From: CAYMAZ01 sp964428185
GTDB lineage: Bacteria > Bacteroidota > Bacteroidia > Bacteroidales > DTU049
NCBI GenBank assembly: GCA_964428185.1
Contig: CAYRXH010000058.1
Coordinates: 1 to 15,781 of the forward strand
DNA length: 15,781 nt
Direction: 5' to 3'
Shown here: positions 1 through 9,377 of the stretch, piece by piece
Position numbering within the stretch: the stretch's first letter is position 1
Layout of the letters: each line of letters begins with the position of its first letter
The notes under the pieces: generated by a model
Told to the model about the DNA's origin: nothing
Databases searched by the model: none
Seen by the model: only the letters and a program-made list of their open reading frames with translations
Program-made: the position numbers and the translations under genes

Positions 1-1748
1 TCATTCAGCACGGTGCAGAATTTAATCTTGCTGTTCACAAATATCCCGGCACTTTTTCACCAAAGGGTCATAAATATATCATTGATTTTGAAACAGATCC
101 AATCCCAAAACATGTTTACCGGGTAGGTGGTGTTTTGTTACAAAAGGAAATCATTTTTTCTTCACAAGACGACAGGGTATTTATCAAATACACTCTTATC
201 CATGCGAGTAGCCCAACGATCATCAGGGTCAAACCCTATCTTGCATTCAGAAACATTCACAGCCTGAGCAAAGCCAATATGTGGGCGGATACAAAATATA
301 CAGAAATCGAACAGGGTGTTGGTTTTCAGCTCTACGAAGGGTATTCAACCCTTTATTTTCAACTTTCAAAAGCAGCTGATTACGTTCATATACCGGATTG
401 GTATAATAACATCGAATACACTAAAGAACTTGAGAGAGGGTATGAAGGACATGAGGATTTGTTTGTTCCAGGATATTTTGAGTTTTCTATTTCAAAAGGT
501 GAGGAAATCATTATTTCGGCAGGGACTCAGCCTACCAATGCAAAGCGCCTGAAGCATCTTTTTACTCACGAGATCAGAAGAAGAACTCCAAGAAACACAT
601 TTGAAAATTGCTTATTCAACTCGGCACAGCAGTTTTTCGCATATCACAATGAAAAAAAATGTCTTATCGCTGGTTTCCCATGGTTTGAATGCCGAATCAG
701 AGATACTTTTATTGCTCTTCCGGGATTAACATTGACCTGCAATGATCTCACATCATTCCGTGAAGTGATAGGTCCTCTCACAGAATCAATGGAGGGACCA
801 CATTTCTGCAAAGCAGGTAGCAACTGCACAGATACAGATTATTCGGCTGATACTTCACTCTGGTTTATCCGTGCACTGCAGCTTGTTACAGAAATGACTT
901 CCGAAACCACTGCTCAGATTTGGAAATTTTACGGTGAAACAATTAAAAGAATCCTTTACGGATACAGAAACAATGAAAGTCCTTCCGTTTTCATGCGTGA
1001 AGACGGTCTGCTCAGTGTAAGATTTGAATTTCAACCCAATAGTTGGATGAATGCAAAAGCAGGTAATAAACCGGTAACACTACGACCCGAAATGACTGTG
1101 GAGACAAATGCACTCTGGTATAATGCTGTCATGTTTGCCATTGAAGCGTCAACTGCAGCCCACGATATGTCTTTTCCGGCCGATTGGAAAACCCTTCATT
1201 GTAAAATACCGGCTTCATTTAAAACTGTTTTCTGGAACAAAAACCGGGGATACCTTGCTGATAATGCCGGCGAATTTCATACTGACTGGTCTGTCAGACC
1301 AAACATGATCTTTGCTGCTGCCTTCCCTTACAGCCCTGTCAGTGAAAAAATCAGACAACTTGTTGTTGAACTGGTAAAAACCAAATTACTTACTCCAAGG
1401 GGGCTTCGAAGCCTTTCTCCTGATGACCCAAATTACCGTGGTCAGTATTACGGAAACGAACACGATCGTGCGATGGCCTACCATCAGGGAACAGCTTGGC
1501 CATGGTTGCTGGGAGCATATGCAGATGCGTATCTCAAAACATACAAAAAGTCTGGACTATTTCACATTGAACAGCTTTATGAGGGTTTTGACGAAACCAT
1601 TCTTGAGCATGCCATAGGAAGCATTTCTGAAGTGTATGACGGCGATCCGCCTCATCGTGGAGCGGGTGCCATATCAATGGCATGGAGTGTTGGTGAAATT
1701 CTCCGCGTCAAATATTTAATTGAAAAATATAAGGGAGTAAATTCATGA
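1..1748 (+). CDS. Glycogen debranching enzyme (amylo-alpha-1,6-glucosidase type), 5' partial
   Basis: The protein should hydrolyse alpha-1,6 branch stubs of glycogen in the cytoplasm. The open frame (codons from base 3) runs to the window edge without a stop. The TTG at 135 is therefore an internal codon, and about 581 residues are visible. The first part resembles the N-terminal beta-sandwich domain of bacterial debranching enzymes. The C-terminal half is the (alpha/alpha)6 GDE_C domain, with family-like stretches RPEMTVETNALWYNA (from about 1083) and HDRAMAYHQGTAWPWLLG (about 1459-1512). I infer that roughly 60 residues are missing at the N terminus, judging from the usual length of Bacteroidota homologues. 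The stop overlaps the next start by 4 bp (ATGA), which makes it the first visible gene of a glycogen operon. The GH133-type assignment is from motif recognition only, and I did not assign catalytic residues. Confidence 0.9.
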   Translation, partial: IQHGAEFNLAVHKYPGTFSPKGHKYIIDFETDPIPKHVYRVGGVLLQKEIIFSSQDDRVFIKYTLIHASSPTIIRVKPYLAFRNIHSLSKANMWADTKYTEIEQGVGFQLYEGYSTLYFQLSKAADYVHIPDWYNNIEYTKELERGYEGHEDLFVPGYFEFSISKGEEIIISAGTQPTNAKRLKHLFTHEIRRRTPRNTFENCLFNSAQQFFAYHNEKKCLIAGFPWFECRIRDTFIALPGLTLTCNDLTSFREVIGPLTESMEGPHFCKAGSNCTDTDYSADTSLWFIRALQLVTEMTSETTAQIWKFYGETIKRILYGYRNNESPSVFMREDGLLSVRFEFQPNSWMNAKAGNKPVTLRPEMTVETNALWYNAVMFAIEASTAAHDMSFPADWKTLHCKIPASFKTVFWNKNRGYLADNAGEFHTDWSVRPNMIFAAAFPYSPVSEKIRQLVVELVKTKLLTPRGLRSLSPDDPNYRGQYYGNEHDRAMAYHQGTAWPWLLGAYADAYLKTYKKSGLFHIEQLYEGFDETILEHAIGSISEVYDGDPPHRGAGAISMAWSVGEILRVKYLIEKYKGVNS

Positions 1749-3043
1749 AAGTGCTGATGTTTGGTTGGGAATTTCCTCCTCACATATCGGGCGGGCTTGG
1801 TACGGCTTGTTTCGGACTGACAAAAGCACTTTCCAAACAGAAGCTTGATCTGTTATTTGTAGTCCCCAAAGCCTTTGGCGATGAAGACAATTCAGTGGCC
1901 CGTCTGATCAATGCCAGTGATGTCACCGTAGATCTCACTGAATCTGAATACAGTGAATTTTGGGAACGGGTGAAATACATGCAGATTAACTCCACAATTA
2001 TCCCATACATCGGACCGAAAGAATTCAGAGAAGTTCATGAACAGAACAATCTCGTTTCAGAGTTTGAAACAAACAGAATTTTCAGTCGTACCTATGATTT
2101 TTCAGGCGGCTACGGACCTGATCTGATGTTTGAAGTATCCAGATATGCTTTGATAGCCGGAGCACTGGCATCTTCAAATTCATTCGACCTGATTCATTCT
2201 CACGACTGGCTCACCTATCCTGCCGGCATTGCTGCAAAAAAAACCAGCGGCAAACCTCTGGTCATTCATGTTCACGCCACAGAATTTGACCGTACAGGTG
2301 AAAATGTGAATACAATTGTCTATGACATTGAACGCTCAGGAATGGAAGCAGCAGATATGATTATCACAGTTTCTGATCTCACACGGAATATTGTCATCAA
2401 CAGATATGGAATTCATCCTTCAAAAGTGGTTACCGTTCACAACGGTGTGGATCAGAATTTTGAGCAGAAAAGCCTTGAGATCAGCCGGCCTTATCCTGAA
2501 AAAGTGGTCACTTTTCTTGGGAGAATTACTTTTCAGAAAGGTCCTGAATACTTTGTGGAGGTTGCAAGGCGAATCCTAGCACGTGAAAAAAATGTCAGAT
2601 TTGTCATGGCCGGAAGCGGGGACATGATGAACAAGGTTATCATGCTAGTTGCAAAATACCGGCTGGGTGACAAATTCCATTTCACCGGCTTTCTCAAAGG
2701 TGCTGACGTGGATCAAATGTTTGCACTCAGCGATGTTTATGTCATGCCTTCGGTTTCTGAACCATTTGGAATTTCACCTCTTGAGGCCATACGTTCAAAC
2801 GTCCCCGTGGTAATCTCAAAACAGTCTGGTGTTGCTGAAGTGCTCAATCATGCAATTAAGGTAGATTACTGGGATATTGATGCTATGGCCGATGCAATAT
2901 GCGGAATACTCCATTATCCCCCTCTATCTGATATGTTCAGAAAACATGCAAAAGCCGAAGTGGATGAACTCAGATGGGACACAGCAGCAATGAAAACAAT
3001 TCATGTATATAAAACAGCATTGAATAAAGGGAAAATGAAATGA
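1745..3043 (+). CDS. GT4-type glycosyltransferase, glycogen synthase-like
   Basis: This 432-residue GT-B retaining glycosyltransferase probably transfers glucose from a nucleotide sugar to an alpha-glucan or a related acceptor. The N-terminal Rossmann domain opens with a glycine-rich loop in HISGGLGTA (residues 13-21), like the K/RxGGL loop of glycogen synthases. IHSHDW near residue 150 and HVHATEFDRTGE follow. The C-terminal donor domain has the EX7E pair E339 and E347 in SEPFGISPLE, then the SGVAEVL loop. The start is ATG at 1745, overlapping the previous stop as ATGA, with AGGGAG about 8 bases upstream. Close relatives next to GH57 and debranching genes are common in Bacteroidota. The neighbours argue for storage glucan rather than surface polysaccharide, but donor and acceptor cannot be read from sequence. 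Confidence 0.9.
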   Translation: MKVLMFGWEFPPHISGGLGTACFGLTKALSKQKLDLLFVVPKAFGDEDNSVARLINASDVTVDLTESEYSEFWERVKYMQINSTIIPYIGPKEFREVHEQNNLVSEFETNRIFSRTYDFSGGYGPDLMFEVSRYALIAGALASSNSFDLIHSHDWLTYPAGIAAKKTSGKPLVIHVHATEFDRTGENVNTIVYDIERSGMEAADMIITVSDLTRNIVINRYGIHPSKVVTVHNGVDQNFEQKSLEISRPYPEKVVTFLGRITFQKGPEYFVEVARRILAREKNVRFVMAGSGDMMNKVIMLVAKYRLGDKFHFTGFLKGADVDQMFALSDVYVMPSVSEPFGISPLEAIRSNVPVVISKQSGVAEVLNHAIKVDYWDIDAMADAICGILHYPPLSDMFRKHAKAEVDELRWDTAAMKTIHVYKTALNKGKMK

Positions 3044-4656
3044 GAGCAATATGTTTAAATTTTCAGGTTCATCAGCCTGTGAGGCTGAAGAAGTACAGGT
3101 TTTTCCAGATTGGAAGCGACTATCATTATTATGATGATTTCCAGAATAAATATCTCATGAACCGGATTGCAGAACGTTGTTATTTACCAATGAACAATCT
3201 GCTACTTGATCTTATCAATACTCACGGCGACAAGTTCCGCCTTTCCTTTTCAATTTCCGGCACAGCCTTGGATCAGTTTGCACAATATCAGCCCGATGTC
3301 CTCGAATCCTTCAAAAAACTGGCAAAAACCGGAAATGTTGAATTTCTGGCTGAAACTTATTATCATTCTCTCAGTTCACTGGCTTCTTCCAAAGAATTCA
3401 AAGCACAGGTGACTGAACATTCCAAAGCAATAAAAAAACACCTGGGTTATTCTCCTATCACATTCAGAAATACTGAAATGATATTCTCCGACAACATTGC
3501 TGAAATGGTTGACGATTTGGGTTTTGATACAATACTGACCGAAGGTGCAAAACATATCCTCGGATGGAAAAGTCCCAACTTCCTGTATTGCCAGTCATCA
3601 AATCCCAGAATGAAACTTCTGCTCAGAAACTTCAAACTGAGCGATGATATTGCTTTCAGGTTTTCAAACAAGAACTGGAATGAATGGCCACTGACAGCAG
3701 AAAAATTTGTTTCATGGCTGAATGCACTCCCCAAAAATGAAGAAATTGTCAATCTTTTTATGGATTATGAAACTTTTGGTGAGCACCAGCAGAAAGAAAC
3801 CGGCATATTCGATTTCATGAAAGCATTACCTTCAGCAGTTTTTGAAAACAGCAAATATACGTTTACCACCCCAGGAGAAGCTTCTGAAATATTGCAACCC
3901 GTTTCAGGGATTACTGCAGATCATCCCATTTCATGGGCAGATGAAGAAAGAGATATCACCGCATGGCTGGGAAATGATATGCAAAAAAATGCTTTTGAAA
4001 AAATATACAGACTTGAGGAAGCTGTTCTCCGGAATCAGAATCCATCTCTTCTGAAGGTATGGAGAAACCTGCAGACAAGTGATCATTTATATTATATGAG
4101 CACAAAGTGGTTCAGCGATGGCGATGTCCACAAATATTTCAATCCTCACCCCAGTCCTTATGAAGCCTACATCAACTATATGAATGTATTATCAGACTTT
4201 ATTCTCAGAACGCAGGATGAAGAAACTGTCACAGATGCTTCTCCAATATTATCTCTTCATTTCAACACTCCCAAAACTATGAAAAAATCCACTCCCGAAA
4301 AAAGAAAACTAGGCAGGCCATCAAAAGCCACGATTTCAGTTAAGAAAGCACAAGCATCAGGCACAAGAAAACCAACCCGGACTAAGCAAGTTGTTGCCAA
4401 ATTTGATGAAATTATTAATATTGCTGATCATGAATTACGGAATTATCTGAGAACTCTTGAACTGGATATCCTATTTGCAGCACTTCAGAATGCTGATGAT
4501 TTTGTCAAAGATAAAATACTCAGCAATATTACAAAAAGAGCACTGCTAAAATATGAAATCCTGATTAATACAGAACCTGAAAAATACAGTCTGCGTCAAA
4601 TCACTGCAGCACGCAAACAGCTTATTCTGCCATTTACAAACCGTTCAACAAAATGA
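3040..4656 (+). CDS. GH57 alpha-amylase/branching-type enzyme with C-terminal FliG-like tail
   Basis: Residues 1 to about 410 form a glycoside hydrolase 57 catalytic domain acting on alpha-1,4-glucan, either as amylase or as branching/transferase enzyme. Visible motifs are region 1 VHQP (H11), the candidate nucleophile E146 in FRNTEM, and the candidate acid/base D242 in FMDYETFGEH. It starts at ATG 3040, inside the ATGA overlap with the upstream glycosyltransferase, and ends in another ATGA overlap. After the catalytic domain comes a lysine/arginine-rich linker (about 412-454, with an AT-hook-like KLGRPSK). A helical domain follows at about 455-530 whose spacing of F, D, LR, AL, A, K-IL-N and RA matches the C-terminal domain of FliG. 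The ending seems unusually long for a Bacteroidota GH57 of about 460 residues (from memory). The GH57 call is firm. The FliG-like call is inference from pattern. Confidence 0.88.
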   Translation: MRAICLNFQVHQPVRLKKYRFFQIGSDYHYYDDFQNKYLMNRIAERCYLPMNNLLLDLINTHGDKFRLSFSISGTALDQFAQYQPDVLESFKKLAKTGNVEFLAETYYHSLSSLASSKEFKAQVTEHSKAIKKHLGYSPITFRNTEMIFSDNIAEMVDDLGFDTILTEGAKHILGWKSPNFLYCQSSNPRMKLLLRNFKLSDDIAFRFSNKNWNEWPLTAEKFVSWLNALPKNEEIVNLFMDYETFGEHQQKETGIFDFMKALPSAVFENSKYTFTTPGEASEILQPVSGITADHPISWADEERDITAWLGNDMQKNAFEKIYRLEEAVLRNQNPSLLKVWRNLQTSDHLYYMSTKWFSDGDVHKYFNPHPSPYEAYINYMNVLSDFILRTQDEETVTDASPILSLHFNTPKTMKKSTPEKRKLGRPSKATISVKKAQASGTRKPTRTKQVVAKFDEIINIADHELRNYLRTLELDILFAALQNADDFVKDKILSNITKRALLKYEILINTEPEKYSLRQITAARKQLILPFTNRSTK

Positions 4657-7600
4657 GAGAAACCAACAATCTGTTAAGACCTGATTATCTTTTTGAAATC
4701 AGTTGGGAAGTATGTAATAAAATCGGAGGCATTCACACTGTTCTAATGACTAAGGCAGGCTATCTCGAAAAACAGTTGGGAATGAATTATATTCTCATTG
4801 GTCCCGATATTCAAAAAGATCAGACTGACAACGGAGTGTTCCTCGAAGACCCCAATCTGTTTTCTCAATGGATCATTGAAGCACGAAAACAGGGCTACCA
4901 TATCCGGACAGGAAGATGGAACATTATAGGAAAACCGGTCGTGTTGCTTATTGACTTCAGTCAATATTTTACTCAGAAAGACAGCATCTTTGCCGCAATG
5001 TGGGAAACTTACAAACTTGATTCTATCACAGGAGGCTGGGATTATACTGAACCTGCTCTCTTTGGTTATGCCGCTTCTCTTGTGGTGGAAAGTTTTTATA
5101 ATTTTCATCTTTGTGCCTATGACAAGCTGGTGGTTCATTGCCATGAATGGAAAACCGGAATGGGATTGCTTCAACTTAAGAAAACTCTTCCTCAGGCAGG
5201 TCTGTTATTCACATCTCACGATACTGTGCCCGGCAGAACACTTGCAGGCGAAGGACTTTCAATATTCACTTCACTGGATTATAATATCGATGAATCAATC
5301 AACAGATCGGGACAACAGGCAAAGTATTCTCTTGAAAAACTCAGCATACTCAATGCTGACTGTTACACTTCAGTCAGCAGTCTGAATTCGCAGGAGTCCA
5401 TACGCTTTTATGGAAAGGAGGCATGCGTAGTTGCTCCCAATGGTTTTAGTACAGATATACTGCCTCCTTCAGAAAATCTGGCAGAGTTTAAACAAACATG
5501 CCGGAAAAGAATTCTTTTATTTATAGAACATTTTTTCGGACGAAAACCGGCCGAAGACTGCCTCATTGTATGCCATAGCGGCAGATATGAGTACAGAGCA
5601 AAAGGAACAGATCTGGTCATTGATACAGTTTCAATGCTCAAAGAAAATGTCAAACAGAGGGAAATCTATGTCCTTATGTCTATTCCGGGCAATCATTCAG
5701 GACCGGTTGATCACATCAGACAACGAATGAATCAATCTGAACACAGCACTGTTTGTGAAGGAGATATGGTCACCCACCATCTCCTTTCATATGAAAACGA
5801 TTATATTATTCAAAAGTTCGCTGAACAATCAATTTGTAATTCTGCCGATGACAATGTCCGCGTGATATATATACCTGCCTGGCTTAATGGCAATGACGGT
5901 GTTGTCAACATACCTTATTATGATTTTCTTGCAGGATGTGATTTGGGTATTTTCCCAAGTTTATATGAGCCATGGGGTTATACTCCAATGGAAAGTCTCC
6001 TATACGGTGTTCCTGCCCTTACAACCCAGCTGGCTGGATTCGGAGTTTGGATGAAAGAACATTACCCTGAAAACAAAGCACTCATTGTAATTGACCGTGA
6101 CGGAACAAATGACCCGGAAGTTGTTCAAAAGATTTCTTCAATCATTTCCGAATTTTCTGAATATGATAAGGAATACCGTTCACAACTCACGTCTGAAGCA
6201 ATCAGGATTTCAGAAGCAACATACTGGGAAAATTTCATCAGCAATTACAGAAATTCATATCATCTTGTCCTTGAGCAGGCTGGTCAGAGAATTGACCTTT
6301 ACAGACACAAGCAGGCAGTGCCTGTACGTTCATTCAGCAGCACAAATGAACCACACTGGTTCAAGGTTCTCATCAAACCATATTTTCCCGATTCACTTCT
6401 GCCTCTGAAAGAACTGTCTCAGAATCTATGGTGGAGTTGGGATGATGAAGCCCAGCAATTGTTCGAGGATATCAACCCGCAATTTTGGAAAAAAACAGCA
6501 CATAATCCCATTGCACTTCTTGAAATGCTTGAAATCAAACAAATCAGGCAACTTGAAAATGATCCTGAATTCATTGCAAGACTAAAAAACGTTCATAAAC
6601 GATTTACGGAATATATGTCTGTCAAGCCCGATGAAAAAAATAGTATCGCCTATTTCTGCATGGAATACGGGTTGCATGCGTCCGTTAAACTTTATTCGGG
6701 AGGACTTGGAATTCTTGCAGGCGACTATCTGAAAGAAGCCAGTGATACCAACCGTTATTTTCTTGCAGTCGGATTGCTATACAGATATGGTTATTTCGAT
6801 CAGAAAATATCTCCTTTCGGTGATCAGATTAATGAAAAAATTCCTCAGAAATTCACTCACCTACCAATTGTTCCTGTTCGTGATTCAGATGACAATTGGA
6901 TCCACGTATCACTTATGTTTCCCGGAAGAACCGTTCATGCAAAAGTATGGAAAATGCAAGTCGGTCGGGTCCCCCTCTACCTGCTTGACACCGATATTGA
7001 TGAGAATAATGAAGCAGACCGCAGCATCACTCATCAGCTCTACGGAGGGGACTGGGAATATAGACTAAAACAAGAACTGCTTCTTGGCATTGGTGGCATC
7101 CGCATGTTGAGGAAACTAGGCATTCAACCTGACATTTATCATCTAAACGAGGGACATGCAGCCTTTTTGAATCTTGAAAGAATGAGGTACTTGATACAAG
7201 ATGATAAACTCAATTTCAATCAAGCTGTTGAGGTGCTTCGCAGCAGTAGTCTGTTTACCACACATACTCCGGTTCCGGCAGGTCACGATTCCTTTGAAGA
7301 AGGCCTTTTGAGGGCATATCTGTCACACTACCCACAACGCTTCAATATTTCATGGGAACAGTTTGTTAGCCTGGGACGTATGAGAGGAGACGATCACTCA
7401 GAAAAATTCTCCACAAGCGTGCTTGCACTCAAACTTTCACAAGAATGTAACGGGGTGAGCAAACTTCATGGCAAAGTTACGAGAGATATGTTTAAAGGAC
7501 TCTATCCCGGATTTTTTAGTGATGAACTCCACATTTCACATGTTACCAACGGTGTGCATTATTCAACATGGACAGCTAAAGAATGGCAGGACATTCTCAC

Positions 7601-8882
7601 CAACGGAAATCAAGACACACTGGATGATTGTCTGAACGACAAACAACGATGGTCACACATCTACAATATTCCTGATGATACAATTTGGAATCTCAGAAAC
7701 AAATACAGGGAGATTCTCACTTCATTCCTTTCTGAAAAACTTGTGCGTGATTATACAGCAAGACAAGAACAACCGCATATCCTTTTGCAAACTCTCGAAA
7801 ACATAAAACCCGATGTTCTCACTATTGGTTTTGCAAGACGATTTGCCACCTACAAGAGAGCCCATCTTTTATTCAACAATCAGGAACGTCTCAGTCGTAT
7901 TGTGAATGATCCCCTCAGGCCTGTCAGGTTCCTTTTTGCAGGAAAAGCACATCCACACGATGGACTGGGACAGGATCTTATCAGAAAAATCATACAGTGG
8001 TCAAAACAACCAGAATTTCTTGGAAAAGTAATTTTTCTTGATAATTATGATGCTGAAATAGCAAAAAAAATGGTTCAGGGTGTTGACGTATGGCTCAATA
8101 CACCAACCCGTCCCCTTGAGGCTTCCGGAACTTCGGGACAAAAGTGTGTCATGAACGGAGTACTCCATTTTAGCGTTCTTGATGGATGGTGGGCCGAAGG
8201 ATATATTCCAAAAGCAGGTTGGGCATTGAAAGAAACCCGAACCTATGCCGATCAGAAATTGCAGGATGAGCTGGATTCTGAAACAATCTACACCATGCTT
8301 GAAACTGAAATCACCCCGTTGTTTTACAAGCGAAACCAACACAATATTCCCTTTGAGTGGATACAGTTTATCAAGAAAAATCTCTGCGAAGTGGCTCCTT
8401 TATTTACAACACGAAGAATGATGAATGATTATTATTCTCACTTTTATGAAAGGATGTTCCGGAGAACAAACTTACTGAAAGCAGACGCCTATGAGAAAGC
8501 CTGCAGTATGGCTGCATGGAAAAGAAAAACACAACTCATGTGGGACAACCTTAAAATTGTTGAAAACAGATGCCACGACTCCAGCAAAAGGTCTTTGCTT
8601 CTGGGAGAAAATTTCAATGCTGAAATTGTAATAGATACTGCCGGAATCCCCGCTGAAGAAATCGGCATTGAACTGCTGTTCGGGCAAAAAATCATGGACA
8701 GGGTTGATCACATTCAGTTCCGCGAAGAACTGGAATTGAAGTCTTCAGATGAAAATATTGCAGTCTTTGCCCGTTCTATCGAAATCAGAAGAGCTGGTGT
8801 GCTTGATTTCGCTGTCAGAATTTTTGTACGCAACCCTGAACTTCCGCACAAAACTGATTTTGGCCTTGTGAAATGGGCTTAA
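4653..8882 (+). CDS. Glycogen synthase (GT3)-glycogen phosphorylase (GT35) fusion protein
   Basis: This is one 1409-residue polypeptide with two opposing activities. Residues 1 to about 560 are a GT3 (animal/fungal-type) glycogen synthase. It has the nucleotide-sugar loop NKIGGIH (22-28), HCHEWKTG, and the acidic pair E439 and E447 in YEPWGYTPME. Residues about 568-1409 are a GT35 alpha-glucan phosphorylase of the short Thermotoga-like type. It opens with an NLWWSWDDEA segment (DUF3417-like), then FCMEYGLH, GGLGILAGDYLKEASD, HLNEGHAAF and FARRFATYKR. The PLP site is EASGTSGQK, with K1164 as candidate Schiff-base lysine; family members usually have GMK there. Both halves are full length and keep key residues, so both are probably active. 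The gene starts at ATG 4653 in an ATGA overlap with the GH57 gene. In many Bacteroidota the two enzymes are separate genes. The frame is continuous with no internal stop. Confidence 0.93.
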   Translation: MRETNNLLRPDYLFEISWEVCNKIGGIHTVLMTKAGYLEKQLGMNYILIGPDIQKDQTDNGVFLEDPNLFSQWIIEARKQGYHIRTGRWNIIGKPVVLLIDFSQYFTQKDSIFAAMWETYKLDSITGGWDYTEPALFGYAASLVVESFYNFHLCAYDKLVVHCHEWKTGMGLLQLKKTLPQAGLLFTSHDTVPGRTLAGEGLSIFTSLDYNIDESINRSGQQAKYSLEKLSILNADCYTSVSSLNSQESIRFYGKEACVVAPNGFSTDILPPSENLAEFKQTCRKRILLFIEHFFGRKPAEDCLIVCHSGRYEYRAKGTDLVIDTVSMLKENVKQREIYVLMSIPGNHSGPVDHIRQRMNQSEHSTVCEGDMVTHHLLSYENDYIIQKFAEQSICNSADDNVRVIYIPAWLNGNDGVVNIPYYDFLAGCDLGIFPSLYEPWGYTPMESLLYGVPALTTQLAGFGVWMKEHYPENKALIVIDRDGTNDPEVVQKISSIISEFSEYDKEYRSQLTSEAIRISEATYWENFISNYRNSYHLVLEQAGQRIDLYRHKQAVPVRSFSSTNEPHWFKVLIKPYFPDSLLPLKELSQNLWWSWDDEAQQLFEDINPQFWKKTAHNPIALLEMLEIKQIRQLENDPEFIARLKNVHKRFTEYMSVKPDEKNSIAYFCMEYGLHASVKLYSGGLGILAGDYLKEASDTNRYFLAVGLLYRYGYFDQKISPFGDQINEKIPQKFTHLPIVPVRDSDDNWIHVSLMFPGRTVHAKVWKMQVGRVPLYLLDTDIDENNEADRSITHQLYGGDWEYRLKQELLLGIGGIRMLRKLGIQPDIYHLNEGHAAFLNLERMRYLIQDDKLNFNQAVEVLRSSSLFTTHTPVPAGHDSFEEGLLRAYLSHYPQRFNISWEQFVSLGRMRGDDHSEKFSTSVLALKLSQECNGVSKLHGKVTRDMFKGLYPGFFSDELHISHVTNGVHYSTWTAKEWQDILTNGNQDTLDDCLNDKQRWSHIYNIPDDTIWNLRNKYREILTSFLSEKLVRDYTARQEQPHILLQTLENIKPDVLTIGFARRFATYKRAHLLFNNQERLSRIVNDPLRPVRFLFAGKAHPHDGLGQDLIRKIIQWSKQPEFLGKVIFLDNYDAEIAKKMVQGVDVWLNTPTRPLEASGTSGQKCVMNGVLHFSVLDGWWAEGYIPKAGWALKETRTYADQKLQDELDSETIYTMLETEITPLFYKRNQHNIPFEWIQFIKKNLCEVAPLFTTRRMMNDYYSHFYERMFRRTNLLKADAYEKACSMAAWKRKTQLMWDNLKIVENRCHDSSKRSLLLGENFNAEIVIDTAGIPAEEIGIELLFGQKIMDRVDHIQFREELELKSSDENIAVFARSIEIRRAGVLDFAVRIFVRNPELPHKTDFGLVKWA

Positions 8883-8894
8883 GCGATAAACCTC

Positions 8895-9344
8895 ATGAAT
8901 ATCAATGAGTTTTTTCATTTTTCAGGGATCCATTACGGAGATACCATTGATCAGGTCCTTGACCTATTGGGTGCGCCTGATGATCAATACAAAAACTCAG
9001 ATAACAGCTATTTTGTGCTTTACTATGAAAGTCTCGGAGAATTTGCTCTCAATATCAGTCTGAGTTCCAGTACTTTTAAAGTTGAAAGTATTTTCCTTGG
9101 GCTCCATTCACAAAGGGCAGTCAATGAACTGATGAAAAAATTCAACATCCATGAACCTAAAGCCTCATTTATAGGTAAAACCATGGATGAAATCATCGAC
9201 TGTTTCGGCATACCTAATGAAAAGAAAAAAACATTTATTTCCTATTCAGAAAAAAATATTGAAGTGGAGTTTTATTATCCCAGAAATGAAAAATTGCAAT
9301 GCAAACGAATAAAAGTAAAATGGTTTTATCCACGTGGATTATAA
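8895..9344 (+). CDS. Hypothetical protein with two tandem SmpA/BLIP-like modules
   Basis: I do not recognise this 149-residue protein by name. It has no signal peptide or membrane segment, so it is probably cytoplasmic. It contains an internal duplication. Residues 11-30 (GIHYGDTIDQVLDLLGAPDD) and 90-110 (about FIGKTMDEIIDCFGIPNEK) share the pattern G-x-T-(hydrophobic)-D-x-(hydrophobic)2-D-x-(hydrophobic)-G-x-P. Each copy is followed by beta-rich sequence with aromatic and acidic residues. The helix-G-x-P turn-beta layout recalls SmpA/OmlA and BLIP-like folds, but this is only a pattern match. The ATG lies 12 bp after the glycogen synthase-phosphorylase stop, so it is probably cotranscribed with the glycogen operon. 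It may regulate or bind a partner, but there is no direct evidence of function. Confidence 0.75.
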   Translation: MNINEFFHFSGIHYGDTIDQVLDLLGAPDDQYKNSDNSYFVLYYESLGEFALNISLSSSTFKVESIFLGLHSQRAVNELMKKFNIHEPKASFIGKTMDEIIDCFGIPNEKKKTFISYSEKNIEVEFYYPRNEKLQCKRIKVKWFYPRGL

Positions 9345-9377
9345 TAAATAATACCTGAATATTAACAGATTATCAAA

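Noticed and set aside
135..137. TTG as the start of the debranching enzyme
   Set aside because: The same frame stays open and reads as debranching-enzyme sequence upstream to base 3 (QHGAEFNLAVHKYPG), so the true start lies outside the window.
4288..4401. AT-hook DNA-binding motif in the GH57 linker
   Set aside because: KLGRPSK resembles an AT-hook core but lacks the RGRP core and sits in a generic basic linker, so DNA binding is not supported.
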